Shown here in pieces: positions 26,339-35,325 of a DNA stretch of 64,000 nucleotides. Source of the DNA: an uncultured Desulfuromusa sp. (lineage in GTDB: Bacteria > Desulfobacterota > Desulfuromonadia > Desulfuromonadales > Geopsychrobacteraceae); contig NZ_OY776574.1 in the NCBI RefSeq assembly GCF_963675815.1, forward strand, positions 2,350,001 through 2,414,000, read 5' to 3'. The stretch's first letter is position 1, and each line of letters opens with the position of its first letter. The translations under genes and the position numbers were made by a program. Under the pieces are notes generated by a model, which worked only from the letters and a program-made list of their open reading frames with translations, had not been told where the DNA came from and made no database searches.

Positions 26339-27793
26339 ATGGCTCTTGATCTTCGACTTCAAGTTAAACTCAGTCAACAACTGGTGATGACTCCCCAGCT
26401 GCAACAGGCAATTAAATTATTGCAACTGTCACGGATGGAGCTGGTTGATGTAGTGACTGAAGAATTAGCTGAAAACCCATTGCTTGAAGAGGGTGTGGAG
26501 ACGAAAGAAGAACATGAGGAAGGTGTCGCCAACCTTGAAGGGGAAGATATTCATCTGGCGGAATCGAGTCCGGAACAGGAAGTTAAGGCCGACTCAGAAG
26601 GGATGAATGATATTGACTGGCAGACCTATCTTGAAGGTTACAGTCTCAATAGTAGTGATAGCCGCAATAGTTATGAAGATCATGAAGAGCGCCCTTCTTA
26701 TGAAAGTTTGTTAACACGGCACAGCAGCCTTAATGACCATTTGATGTGGCAGCTTGGCCTGTCTTCTTTTTCTGAAGAAGAGCGTTTAGCAGCTGCTGAA
26801 ATTATCGGCAACCTGGATGACGTCGGCTATCTGCATGCAAGTCTTGAGGAAATGGCCCTTGCATCGGGTCGTGATGTGGAAATATTTGAATCTGCTTGCA
26901 AGCGGGTGCAGCAATTTGATCCGGCGGGGGTTGCGTGTCGTAATCTCCAGGAATGTCTGCTTCTGCAACTTGATCGGCTGGAGTTGTCGGATTCATTAGC
27001 TGCGACGATCTTACGTGATTTTATCGGTGAGCTGGAAGGACGAAAATATCCGGTCATTGCCAAAGCTTTAAAGGTTTCCCTCGACGATGTTCTGGCGGCT
27101 GCAAAAATGATCTCCGGCTTGGATCCTCGGCCGGGAAGGGCCTATAATGAAGAGGATGTCCACTATATTTCTCCCGATATTTATGTGCATAAAGTGGGGG
27201 ATGACTATGTTGTGACGCAGAATGATGATGGTCTGCCGAATTTGAGGATTAATTCTTTTTACCGTAACGCTTTAACGGACTCCAAGGCTGTCGATAAGAA
27301 AGCAGGAGAATATATTCAGGACAAGATGCGCAGTGCAGTCTGGCTGATTAAAAGTATTCATCAGCGGCAGCGCACCATTTATAAAGTCACGAAAAGTATT
27401 GTGAAGTTCCAGAGAGATTTTTTCGATCATGGGATTGAGTATTTGAAACCACTGGTTCTGCGTGATGTCGCTGATGATATTGAAATGCATGAGTCTACAG
27501 TGAGTCGGGTGACAACGAATAAATATGTGCAGACTCCCCAGGGGTTGTTTGAGTTGAAATATTTCTTTAACAGCGGAATTAATACTTCTGACGGAGATTC
27601 CATCGCTTCGGAAAGCGTCAAAAGTCGTATCAAAGAGATTATTGCTGAAGAGAACCCCAAAAAACCGTATTCAGATCAGAAAATAGTCCATCTTTTAGCA
27701 GAGCGAGATATCAATATCGCCCGTCGCACGGTGACCAAATATCGGGAAATGCTTGGTCTGGGCTCGTCTACTGAACGGAAAAGACTGTTTTGA
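26339..27793 (+). CDS. rpoN: RNA polymerase sigma-54 factor
   Basis: Sigma-54 of 484 residues. The N-terminal region I is Gln/Leu-rich (QQLVMTPQLQQAIKLLQLSR) and binds the bacterial enhancer-binding proteins. An acidic region II follows at ~50-110. The core-binding and DNA-binding regions end with the RpoN box ARRTVTKYRE near residue 466. The helix-turn-helix block DIEMHESTVSRVTTNKYVQTP precedes it. The lptB-rpoN-hpf-ptsN-rapZ linkage is widespread in Proteobacteria. The start ATG 26339 lacks a strong SD. Confidence 0.97.
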   Translation: MALDLRLQVKLSQQLVMTPQLQQAIKLLQLSRMELVDVVTEELAENPLLEEGVETKEEHEEGVANLEGEDIHLAESSPEQEVKADSEGMNDIDWQTYLEGYSLNSSDSRNSYEDHEERPSYESLLTRHSSLNDHLMWQLGLSSFSEEERLAAAEIIGNLDDVGYLHASLEEMALASGRDVEIFESACKRVQQFDPAGVACRNLQECLLLQLDRLELSDSLAATILRDFIGELEGRKYPVIAKALKVSLDDVLAAAKMISGLDPRPGRAYNEEDVHYISPDIYVHKVGDDYVVTQNDDGLPNLRINSFYRNALTDSKAVDKKAGEYIQDKMRSAVWLIKSIHQRQRTIYKVTKSIVKFQRDFFDHGIEYLKPLVLRDVADDIEMHESTVSRVTTNKYVQTPQGLFELKYFFNSGINTSDGDSIASESVKSRIKEIIAEENPKKPYSDQKIVHLLAERDINIARRTVTKYREMLGLGSSTERKRLF

Positions 27794-27892
27794 TTTTTCC
27801 ATGAAGCAGAGATGTTTCATGGGCGAATTTGCGTTATAATCAGACTAACCCAGATTTCATTCCGAAATCTGTTGAAACAAGGAGGTTGCCCT

Positions 27893-28441
27893 ATGCAAAT
27901 TGCCGTTACCTTCCGTCACATGGAGAGCAGTGATGCCATTCGCAACTATGTGGAAGAAAAACTGGCTCGGGTTAAAAAGTACATTGATGAACCCATTGAT
28001 GCTCAGGTGGTCCTGTCGGTGCAAAAAAAGATAAATCACCGCGCAGAAGTGACTATGGTCGCTAAAGGGCTGACCATGAAGAGCACTGAAAGTACAGAAG
28101 ATATGTATGCTGCCATTGATCTGATGGTTGATAAAATTGAACGGCAGCTGAAACGCTATAAAGATAAGTTAAAGAAACACAAAGGAGATGTTGGCACTCA
28201 ACGCCGGCTCGAAAAGACGGTTTTCGCAGCACCGAGCGTTGATGAGGGAAATGGCAGCCCGGAGATTATTCGGAGTCACTCATTTTCCGTAAAGCCAATG
28301 TCGGTAGAAGAGGCGGTCATGCAGATGGATCTTCTGGATAAAGACTTTCTTGCTTTTACCGATGATAATTCTGAAGAAATGAATGTTGTTTATCGTCGTA
28401 AAGATGGAAATTATGGCTTAATCGTTCCGCAAGGAAGTTAA
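27893..28441 (+). CDS. hpf: Ribosome hibernation promoting factor, long form
   Basis: Protein of 182 residues. The N-terminal S30AE/YfiA domain (MQIAVTFRHMESSDAIRNYV, KYIDEPIDAQVVL) binds the 30S decoding centre. A variable linker leads to the C-terminal dimerisation domain (MSVEEAVMQMDLLDKDFLAF), so this is the long form that makes 100S dimers by itself. ATG 27893 has a near-perfect AAGGAGG seven bases upstream; earlier in-frame codons from 27812 are not needed. A TATAAT lies at 27835-27840, but its -35 is poor. A strong terminator follows the stop. Confidence 0.94.
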   Translation: MQIAVTFRHMESSDAIRNYVEEKLARVKKYIDEPIDAQVVLSVQKKINHRAEVTMVAKGLTMKSTESTEDMYAAIDLMVDKIERQLKRYKDKLKKHKGDVGTQRRLEKTVFAAPSVDEGNGSPEIIRSHSFSVKPMSVEEAVMQMDLLDKDFLAFTDDNSEEMNVVYRRKDGNYGLIVPQGS

Positions 28442-28452
28442 GTATTTGTGAG

Positions 28453-28494
28453 ACGGGTCTTTTTCGCAAAACGAAAAAGGCCCGTAGTTTTTTT
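28453..28494 (+). terminator. Rho-independent terminator after hpf
   Basis: Hairpin with arms ACGGGTCTTTTTCG and CGAAAAAGGCCCGT (a single mismatch region) and a short CAAAA-type loop, followed by AG and seven T. It lies 12 bases after the hpf stop and before ptsN. It probably lowers read-through from the lpt-rpoN-hpf transcript into the PTS genes. Confidence 0.87.
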
Positions 28495-28517
28495 GCTGTC
28501 CAGATAAGATTGTGATT

Positions 28518-28973
28518 ATGAAAATATCAGAGCTTCTTGATCCAAAGGCTATTGTTGCCGACCTTCAGGCTAAAGACAAACCGAAAGCGCTTATTGAGCT
28601 GACCGACTCGTTAATCTCATGTGAGCCTTCGTTGAACCGGGATGATGTTATTACCGTCCTTCAGGAACGGGAAAGGCTTGGTAGCACAGGGATTGGTGAC
28701 GGTGTCGCAATCCCTCATGGTAAATTGGCCGGAATCCCTGAACTGAAATTAGTTTTTGGCCGCAGTCATTCCGGGGTTGATTTCGATTCGATGGACGGCC
28801 AACCGGCGTACCTGTTTTTTCTGTTGATTGCTCCCGAAGAATCGGTGGGAATTCACCTGAAGACACTGGCCAGGATCTCAAAACTCTTGAAAGATGCTGC
28901 CGTCAGAAAGAAACTTCTGGAAGCTTCTGACCAAAAGGCTATCTATCAGGTCATTCTTGATGAAGAAGGATAA
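28518..28973 (+). CDS. ptsN: PTS IIA-Ntr-type regulatory protein
   Basis: PTS EIIA type-2 (fructose/nitrogen) domain of 151 residues. The phospho-acceptor His lies in GVAIPHGKLAGIPEL (~residue 70), and the family pattern LVFGRSHSGVDFDSMDG follows. It is not fused to transport domains, so it is regulatory, like PtsN of other Proteobacteria beside rpoN. ATG 28518 is preferred to GTG 28512, giving MKISELLDPKAIV. HprK, RapZ, HPr and EI follow, so a phosphorelay can be built within the window. No npr-type HPr or EI-Ntr GAF domain is visible. Confidence 0.92.
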   Translation: MKISELLDPKAIVADLQAKDKPKALIELTDSLISCEPSLNRDDVITVLQERERLGSTGIGDGVAIPHGKLAGIPELKLVFGRSHSGVDFDSMDGQPAYLFFLLIAPEESVGIHLKTLARISKLLKDAAVRKKLLEASDQKAIYQVILDEEG

Positions 28974-29024
28974 ACCTGATTCCAGAGACCGGTACCGGCT
29001 CGATGGTGATCAGCTTTTAATGTT

Positions 29025-29999
29025 ATGACAAAGCTTACAATCCAGGAAATTCTTGATGAAAAAGAGGCGGGGCTTGACCTTGAACTGTTGTCAGGTGCCG
29101 CAGGATTGTCGAAGACCGTTTCCGTTCCGCGAATTCAGAAACCCGGTCTCGCTTTAGCCGGTTACACCGATAGCTTACATCCTGACCGCGTTCAGATTAT
29201 TGGCTCGACGGAGTTGAGTTTTCTGAAAATGATGCCCCAGGAGAAAGCTATTGAAGTTCTGCATAACCTTTGCAGCAATAATCTTTCTTGCCTGATTGTC
29301 ACTAAAAATCAACAAGTCCCGGATTATCTTATTGAGCATTCTGAGAAAGGGGGGACTCCCCTTTTACGTACCAGGCACCTCAGTTCCAATTTTATTGCAC
29401 TGTTGACTCGTTTTCTTGAAGAGCGGTTGCTTCCGACCTCAACCCTGCACGGGGTTTTGGTTGATGTCCTTGGCCTTGGAGTTTTGCTTCAGGGGAAAAG
29501 TGGTGTCGGCAAAAGTGAATGTGCTCTAGAGTTGATTTTACGCGGTCATCGTCTGGTGGCTGATGATATTATCAAGGTAAGATTTAAGCTCCCTGCGGTC
29601 ATTTTTGGGGAAGGGATGGATCTCCTTCATTACCATATGGAAATCCGGGGTTTGGGAATTCTTAATATTAAACATCTTTTTGGCGTTGCAGCCATCAGAG
29701 AACGTAAAAAAATAGATCTGGTGGTTGAATTGGTTAAGTGGGACGATGGGAAAGAATATGATCGTCTGGGAGTCGATGAGAAAACCTTTAGCATCCATGG
29801 GGTCGAATTGCCTTTTGTCCGGATACCCGTCGCACCAGGAAGGAATATCAGTACCATTGTTGAGGTGGCGGCGCGAAATCAGCTTTTGAAAGAGATGGGT
29901 TATCATAGTGCGCGGGAGTTTCAGGAGCTTTTGGAAAAACGCATGGCTGCCGCTGCTCATCTTCACTCTCACTCCATCATAGGAGAAGATCTGGAATGA
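29025..29999 (+). CDS. hprK: HPr kinase/phosphorylase
   Basis: Protein of 324 residues with the HprK Walker A GKSGVGKSE at ~158-166. The conserved C-terminal block MEIRGLGILNIKHLFGVAAIRERKKIDLVVEL follows (written here in part), and VAPGRNISTIVEVAARN is downstream. HprK phosphorylates and dephosphorylates Ser46 of HPr; that serine is present in the HPr at 33262. The N-terminal ~130 residues are the less conserved HprK N-domain. The start ATG 29025 follows a 51-base gap. The stop overlaps the rapZ start. Confidence 0.95.
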   Translation: MTKLTIQEILDEKEAGLDLELLSGAAGLSKTVSVPRIQKPGLALAGYTDSLHPDRVQIIGSTELSFLKMMPQEKAIEVLHNLCSNNLSCLIVTKNQQVPDYLIEHSEKGGTPLLRTRHLSSNFIALLTRFLEERLLPTSTLHGVLVDVLGLGVLLQGKSGVGKSECALELILRGHRLVADDIIKVRFKLPAVIFGEGMDLLHYHMEIRGLGILNIKHLFGVAAIRERKKIDLVVELVKWDDGKEYDRLGVDEKTFSIHGVELPFVRIPVAPGRNISTIVEVAARNQLLKEMGYHSAREFQELLEKRMAAAAHLHSHSIIGEDLE

Positions 30000-30856
30000 G
30001 TCGGCGACTGTTGATCATTACAGGTTTGTCCGGCTCAGGGAAGAGCACTGCAGCCCGCGTCGTTGAAGATCAGGGTTTTTTTGTTGTCGACAATTTGCCT
30101 TTGGTGATGTTGCCGGATTTTATGCAACGTGTTGGCGAAGGTCTGAATGCAAACGCTGATGTTGCAGTCGTTATTGATGTTCGGAATCGGGGGTTTCTGA
30201 CAGATTATGAGAAAATTTTTGAACAGTTAGAGAAGGATGGATATAAACTGGATATTCTGTTTTTTGAAGCAGCAGATTCGGTATTACAGCGGCGTTATTC
30301 AGAAACCCGCCGAGCACATCCGCTGGCTGAATCAAAAACTGTTCAGAATGGAATAGATCGGGAGCGAGAACAGGTCCGTATGCTGCGGAACTGTGCAACC
30401 CAAATCATCGACAGTAGTAACCTGAATTCTCGGCAACTGCGAGACCTGATGCTGGCCTTCCTTGGGGAAAAGCACCGGTCACAACTGATCGTTAACCTTG
30501 AATCTTTCGGCTATCGCTATGGTTTGCCACCTGCCGCAGATCTGGTTTTTGATGTTCGTTTTTTACCTAATCCTTACTATATAGAGGAATTAAAGCCGCT
30601 GACAGGCTTGGATCCTCAGTTGCGTCAGTATGTTCTTTCACAACCGGCTTGTCGTGATTTCCGTCAGTATCTTGATCCTCTGCTTGGTTTTTTGTTACCC
30701 CATTACCGTGACGAAGGAAAAAGCTATTTAACCGTTGCCATTGGTTGTACCGGAGGGAGACATAGAAGCGTATCAATAGTTGAGGACCTCTATAGAAGCT
30801 TTCCTGCTCCGGAGGTTGTCCTGCAACTGAATCATCGTGATATTGATAAAGGGTAG
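29996..30856 (+). CDS. rapZ: RNase adapter protein RapZ
   Basis: Nucleotide-binding protein of 286 residues with Walker A GLSGSGKST at residues 8-16 and the RapZ pattern GCTGGRHRSVSIVEDL near the C-terminus. In E. coli RapZ guides RNase E to the sRNA GlmZ and controls glucosamine-6-phosphate synthesis; elsewhere the target is unknown. The ATGA overlap with hprK shows coupled translation. It lies in the usual hprK-rapZ-PTS order of deltaproteobacteria. Conserved DNLPLVMLP follows the P-loop. Confidence 0.95.
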   Translation: MSRRLLIITGLSGSGKSTAARVVEDQGFFVVDNLPLVMLPDFMQRVGEGLNANADVAVVIDVRNRGFLTDYEKIFEQLEKDGYKLDILFFEAADSVLQRRYSETRRAHPLAESKTVQNGIDREREQVRMLRNCATQIIDSSNLNSRQLRDLMLAFLGEKHRSQLIVNLESFGYRYGLPPAADLVFDVRFLPNPYYIEELKPLTGLDPQLRQYVLSQPACRDFRQYLDPLLGFLLPHYRDEGKSYLTVAIGCTGGRHRSVSIVEDLYRSFPAPEVVLQLNHRDIDKG

Positions 30857-30859
30857 AAG

Positions 30860-31267
30860 ATGATTGGTATAGTGCTTGTCACCCATGCTGGGTTGGCGGA
30901 TGAACTCCTGCATGCCGCAGAAATGATACTCGGCCCGATCAAGGATATTGCTGCTGTCAGTATCAGCCGCGATATGGGAATAGAAACTGCCAAGGAAAAA
31001 CTTGAGGATGCTTTGACGTTGGTGAGTCAAAATAATACCGGTGTGATTATTCTGACGGACTTGTTTGGTGGGACTCCCACAAATATCAGCGCTGAATTTC
31101 TTCAGCAAGGTGAGGTAGAAATTCTGACGGGGGTCAATTTGCCAATGTTGCTTAAAGGTGTCAGCTCACGCCATAATCAAGATTTGGACGGACTGACTGT
31201 CCTTCTCAAAGATTATTCTCAAAATGCAATTATGCGTCCTGCTGAACTGCTGCGTTCGGTTCGATAA
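30860..31267 (+). CDS. PTS mannose-family component IIA
   Basis: EIIA domain of 135 residues. The start MIGIVLVTHAGLADELL contains the phospho-acceptor His9, and the motif VIILTDLFGGTPTNIS is typical of the mannose (EIIA-Man) fold. It is a separate polypeptide, not fused to IIB. It starts three bases after rapZ. It receives phosphate from HPr (33262) and passes it to IIB (31288). The sugar is unknown. Confidence 0.92.
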   Translation: MIGIVLVTHAGLADELLHAAEMILGPIKDIAAVSISRDMGIETAKEKLEDALTLVSQNNTGVIILTDLFGGTPTNISAEFLQQGEVEILTGVNLPMLLKGVSSRHNQDLDGLTVLLKDYSQNAIMRPAELLRSVR

Positions 31268-31287
31268 ATCAATTTCCTGGAGAATTG

Positions 31288-31782
31288 ATGAAACTTGTAC
31301 TGGCTCGCATTGATAACCGTTTGATTCATGGTCAGGTTTTGGAAGCCTGGGTTCCTTTTGTCAGGGCTGACTGTATTGTTGTTGCCAATGATGATATTGC
31401 CCAAAACCCCTTAAAAAAAATGATGATGCAGGTGTCAGTTCCCAGCCAGATTCGAGTTGAAATCGGTACTGTTGCAGAGTCTGTTGCCTTGTTGAAATCT
31501 TCCCGGCTTGATCGCTGTAGAGTTCTTTTGTTGTTCGGAACGACGGCTGATGCCGTCTGTGCTTATCGTGAGGGATTAGACTTAGATCGTCTGAATCTTG
31601 GTAATTTGCAGGCAGACAAAGGGAAAGCAAGATTCAGCTGTACCTTGTTTTTAAATTCGACTGATTTGGATGATCTGGAACTTCTGGATCAGGCCGGCAT
31701 CAAGATTACATCTCGTTGTATCCCTGCTGATAGTGAGCGTTCCTGGCGTAAGCTGATTCCTGTTTGCAAGGGGAAAATGTAA
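31288..31782 (+). CDS. PTS mannose-family component IIB
   Basis: EIIB domain of 164 residues. It begins MKLVLARIDNRLIHGQVLEAW, with the phospho-acceptor His14 in the RLIHGQV motif. ATG 31288 follows CCTGGAGAA; TTG 31285 is unlikely. The stop TAA shares a base with the IIC start. With IIA, IIC and IID it forms a complete mannose-type transporter, so the system may transport rather than only regulate; see also the note on IIC length. Confidence 0.92.
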   Translation: MKLVLARIDNRLIHGQVLEAWVPFVRADCIVVANDDIAQNPLKKMMMQVSVPSQIRVEIGTVAESVALLKSSRLDRCRVLLLFGTTADAVCAYREGLDLDRLNLGNLQADKGKARFSCTLFLNSTDLDDLELLDQAGIKITSRCIPADSERSWRKLIPVCKGKM

Positions 31783-32471
31783 TGGTTTTCAGCTTGTCCA
31801 TAGGCGCTTTGGTCTCTTTAATCTGTGGCCTGGATCGTGTCGCGATTCTACAGGTTATGATTTCCAGACCAATCGTTGCCGCGCCTCTGACTGCTTTTTT
31901 CCTCGGTGAGCCTCTGGTCGGCTTGCAGATTGGAGTCATGGTCGAGCTGTTATGGTTGGCCAGATTGCCGGTTGGGGCCGCAGTTCCTCCTGATGATACT
32001 CAGGTTGCCATTTCCACAAGTGTTTTGGCAATTATTATGGGCAAGACATTAAACACTTCAGAACCCGAGCTAATCCTCCTTTGTTTGCTGATTGCTATTC
32101 CGCTTGGCAAAGTTGGTCAATATTTTGATCACTATGCCAGGCAATACAATGTTCAATTGACAAAAAAAGTGGATTCAGCTCTCGGGCGGGGGGCATTGCT
32201 GGGAGCTGAATTACAACATTTGCGAGGACTGGGTAGTTTTTCTCTTGCGGCGATAGGAACCTACACGATCATTTTGCTGGGTGGGTTGTTAGCGATCCCT
32301 TTTCTCTGGCCTCTTCTGCATCAACCCTTGAGCTTCTCATCGGATTGGATTCAGCTGGCCCTGCCTCTGGTTGGTGTTGCTGTCATTTTGGGGACGATTA
32401 ATGTCAGCAGAGCCCTGACTCTTTTCTGCGCCTCCTTCTGTATGGCTTTTTTGCTGATGTGGCTGGTGTAG
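31782..32471 (+). CDS. PTS mannose-family component IIC
   Basis: Hydrophobic protein of 229 residues with several TM helices. Conserved patterns include ALVSLICGLDRVAILQVMISRPIVAAPLT (split by TM) and GLQIGVMVELLWLARLPVGAAVPPDD, typical of EIIC-Man/Sor. It is somewhat shorter than the usual ~260. ATG 31782 overlaps the IIB stop. Together with IID it forms the membrane channel. The IID ATG follows two bases after the IIC stop. Confidence 0.9.
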   Translation: MVFSLSIGALVSLICGLDRVAILQVMISRPIVAAPLTAFFLGEPLVGLQIGVMVELLWLARLPVGAAVPPDDTQVAISTSVLAIIMGKTLNTSEPELILLCLLIAIPLGKVGQYFDHYARQYNVQLTKKVDSALGRGALLGAELQHLRGLGSFSLAAIGTYTIILLGGLLAIPFLWPLLHQPLSFSSDWIQLALPLVGVAVILGTINVSRALTLFCASFCMAFLLMWLV

Positions 32472-32473
32472 AG

Positions 32474-33259
32474 ATGGCGATCCCCAGAAAGACACGTTTC
32501 TATATCTGGTTTCGGTTGCTTTTGTTGCAGGCCAGTTGGAATTTTGAAAGGTTGCAGGGAATTGGTTTTTTCTATTCTCTTTTGCCGGGATTGCGGACGC
32601 TCTATCGAGGAGAAAAATTACTGGCCGTCAGTCGCCGGTATGCCGGTTATTTTAATACCCATGTTTATCTTGCTCCTATGGTCGCAGGTGCCGTTCTAAA
32701 GTTAGAAGAAGAACGAGCTCTGGGGGATGTTGATTCAACTCTGGAAGTTGATGATTTTAAGGAAATGGTTGCAGCGCCCTATGCGGCGATTGGCGATGCT
32801 CTTTTCTGGGGAGGTTTACGGCCGTTGGCCGCAGGAATTGCCCTTTTCTTTGCAGTGAAAGGGATTCTTTGGGCTCCTCTGGTTTTCCTTCTGTTGTACA
32901 ATATTTTGCCGACCTGGTTTCGAACTGTTTTTTTTGTTCGCGGCTATCGCCAAGGGATAAAATCTGTTGAGTTTATCCAAAAACACAGGTTGCCTGATTG
33001 GGCTATCCATACGAAAGAGGCCGCAGTCGTTGTGCTTGGCGGTCTGAGTGCTTTTATGGTTTTTTCTCACTTTAATCAGGTTCATTTTCCGACCTGGCTG
33101 GGGATGATAACTCTCATACCGATGGTTATATTGGTACTCGTGGCACGAAAAGGTTTCTCTACACTGCTTTTAGTTTTTTTAACTGTGGGGAGCATTTTTC
33201 TGATCGGTTTGTTTGGGACTGATATGGTTTATTTGTTGAAATCCTGGGGGATAAAATAG
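32474..33259 (+). CDS. PTS mannose-family component IID
   Basis: EIID of 261 residues. It has the family pattern SWNFERLQGIGFFYSLLPGL near the N-terminus and then FNTHVYLAPMVAGAVLKLEEE. A C-terminal hydrophobic cluster is present. ATG 32474 has GTGTAGAG upstream. HPr starts two bases after the stop, so the whole man-type block is one operon. The transported sugar cannot be told. Confidence 0.92.
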   Translation: MAIPRKTRFYIWFRLLLLQASWNFERLQGIGFFYSLLPGLRTLYRGEKLLAVSRRYAGYFNTHVYLAPMVAGAVLKLEEERALGDVDSTLEVDDFKEMVAAPYAAIGDALFWGGLRPLAAGIALFFAVKGILWAPLVFLLLYNILPTWFRTVFFVRGYRQGIKSVEFIQKHRLPDWAIHTKEAAVVVLGGLSAFMVFSHFNQVHFPTWLGMITLIPMVILVLVARKGFSTLLLVFLTVGSIFLIGLFGTDMVYLLKSWGIK

Positions 33260-33261
33260 TT

Positions 33262-33528
33262 ATGCAAAATCAAAGCTTCACAATAAAAAATCGACTTGGA
33301 TTACATGCCAGGGCAGCAGCTCAATTCGTACAGACAGCCAATAAGTTCAGTTCTGAGGTCGCTTTGGTCAAAGATGGTGTTGAGGTAAACGGTAAGAGTA
33401 TCATGGGGATTTTGCTTCTTGCCGCACCACAGGGAACAGATATTTCCGTGACGGTTGATGGTGTAGATGAAGAGCAGGCAATGAAAATTATTGCAGAATT
33501 GATCGAGGATGGTTTTGGGGAAGATTAA
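33262..33528 (+). CDS. ptsH: Phosphocarrier protein HPr
   Basis: HPr of 88 residues. The active site LGLHARAAAQFV carries His15, and the HprK target Ser46 is in NGKSIMGILLLAA. Both residues being present means it can be phosphorylated by EI (33515) and by HprK (29025). It lies at the end of the IIA-IID block and overlaps the start of ptsI by up to 20 bases. Confidence 0.96.
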   Translation: MQNQSFTIKNRLGLHARAAAQFVQTANKFSSEVALVKDGVEVNGKSIMGILLLAAPQGTDISVTVDGVDEEQAMKIIAELIEDGFGED

Positions 33529-35290
33529 ACTAGCCATAGATACGTACCTTGTTGGAATCGGAGTTTCTCCGGGGATTGCTATCGGAAAAGTTAATCTGAT
33601 AGATCAGCGCCCTCTGGTAGATCAGTCTTTAATCGCGATTTCTGAGGTGGATGCTGAAATATCACGTTTTCAGAAAGCGGTTGATCGGGGTCGGGAACAG
33701 CTGCAGAAAATAAAAAAAACGGTTTCGAAGCAGCCTCATTTACGTGAACATCTATATATTCTTGATACCCATTTGCTCATCCTTGAAGATGAAATGTTGG
33801 TCGAGGGCACTAAAAAAGAGATCCGTGCTCAGGTTAATGCTGAGGGTGCGTTGACACGAGTGTTGGAGCAACTGCGAGCCCTGTTTGACAATATTGATGA
33901 CGAGTATTTACGTGAAAGACGTTCTGATGTTGATGCTGTTGGAGACCGTCTGCTGCGGATATTGAGCGGAGTCAGTGAGCGGAACATCGGCAATATCGGG
34001 AGTAAATCTCTTGTGGTTGCCCATGACTTGTCCCCGGCTGAAACGATGCAGATGGATCGTTCCAACGTTCTTGGATTTATAACTGATAAAGGTGGTCGTA
34101 CCTCCCACACGGCCATTCTTGCGCGTTCATTGGACATTCCTGCTGTTGTCGGTCTGGAATCCGTGACATCAATGGTGGCTGATGAGATGCCGGTTATTAT
34201 TGATGGTTCTTCCGGCGTCGTTATTCTCAAGCCTTCAGAAGAGACTCTCAAGGAATATCAGGAACGTAAGCAGTCTTATGATTATCTGGAGCAAGACCTT
34301 GAGAAATATCGGGATCTGCCATCCGTCACCACGGATCAGGTTCGCGTCCCTTTGCGCGGCAATCTTGAGATTGCCAGTGATGTTATCCAGATAAAAAAAC
34401 ATGCAGCTGAAGGAATAGGACTCTATCGAACTGAATTCCTCTATCTTGGTCGTAGTGAACCCCCTGATGAGGACGAACAATATCAATCCTATTGTGAGAT
34501 TCTTAAACAGGCAAACGGTGAGTCCGTGACCATAAGAACGCTTGATATCGGCGGGGATAAATTTGTTCCTGAGCTTAATCTGGAGGATGAAGCCAATCCG
34601 GCAATGGGGTTGCGGGCCATTCGCTTTTCTCTGCATGAAGAGCGACTGTTTAAAGTTCAGTTGCGAGCAATATTAAGAGCTTCCAGTTGTGGCCATGTGC
34701 GGGTTTTGTTTCCAATGATCAGTGGTGTTGCTGAAATCAGGGCATGCAAAAAAATGATCAGTGATATCCAGGCCCAACTAGACGAAGAGGGGATTCCCTA
34801 TGATCCCGATCTTGCCATTGGTATTATGATTGAAACGCCTTCAGCGGTGATGATTTCTTCCCTGTTGGCACAAGAAGTTGATTTCTTTTCGGTGGGAACC
34901 AATGATCTGATTCAGTATTTTCTTGCTGTAGATCGTGGAAATGAGCACGTCGCTTATCTTTATGATCCCTTACACCCTGCTATTTTACGAGCTTTGAAAA
35001 TGACTTGCGATGCTGCCGATGAAGCTGGGATTGAGGTTTGTATCTGTGGTGAGATGGCGGGTGAATCGCTTTATGCTCTCGTCCTCGTTGGTTTGGGGTT
35101 TCATGAACTGTCTATGAATCCTGCCTGTGTTCCAAGGGTCAAGCGGGTTTTACGTCAAGTTTCCAAGCATGATGGCGAAGATCTGGTCAAACAATTATTA
35201 TCGTTGTCGACAAGTAAAGAAGTCTCTACAATTATTGAGCAAGAAATGCGTAAACGGTTGCCTGTTCTTTTTTCGCAACCTCCAATTTAA
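33515..35290 (+). CDS. ptsI: PTS enzyme I (PEP-protein phosphotransferase)
   Basis: EI of about 591 residues that phosphorylates HPr with PEP. The phospho-His is ~198 in GGRTSHTAILARSLDIPAVVG. The PEP-binding TIM-barrel shows VLFPMISGVAEIRACKK and VGTNDLIQYFLAVDR, and CGEMAGE holds the active Cys. The open frame begins at ATG 33509, but GAGG is then only one base from the start. TTG 33515 has GAGG six bases away and is preferred. Either way the start lies within ptsH. No GAF domain, so it is the sugar-type EI, not EI-Ntr. Confidence 0.94.
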   Translation: MGKIKLAIDTYLVGIGVSPGIAIGKVNLIDQRPLVDQSLIAISEVDAEISRFQKAVDRGREQLQKIKKTVSKQPHLREHLYILDTHLLILEDEMLVEGTKKEIRAQVNAEGALTRVLEQLRALFDNIDDEYLRERRSDVDAVGDRLLRILSGVSERNIGNIGSKSLVVAHDLSPAETMQMDRSNVLGFITDKGGRTSHTAILARSLDIPAVVGLESVTSMVADEMPVIIDGSSGVVILKPSEETLKEYQERKQSYDYLEQDLEKYRDLPSVTTDQVRVPLRGNLEIASDVIQIKKHAAEGIGLYRTEFLYLGRSEPPDEDEQYQSYCEILKQANGESVTIRTLDIGGDKFVPELNLEDEANPAMGLRAIRFSLHEERLFKVQLRAILRASSCGHVRVLFPMISGVAEIRACKKMISDIQAQLDEEGIPYDPDLAIGIMIETPSAVMISSLLAQEVDFFSVGTNDLIQYFLAVDRGNEHVAYLYDPLHPAILRALKMTCDAADEAGIEVCICGEMAGESLYALVLVGLGFHELSMNPACVPRVKRVLRQVSKHDGEDLVKQLLSLSTSKEVSTIIEQEMRKRLPVLFSQPPI

Positions 35291-35325
35291 TAAATAACAA
35301 AGGAAAACTGAAAGGGTAGTGAGAT

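Noticed and set aside
27799..27822. CCATGAA/TTCATGG hairpin after rpoN as terminator
   Set aside because: The stem is only seven bases with no T-run, and the hpf TATAAT lies just after it; I treat it as unproven.
28990..29000. CCGGTACCGG palindrome between ptsN and hprK
   Set aside because: Ten bases only, no neighbouring promoter elements; consistent with chance.
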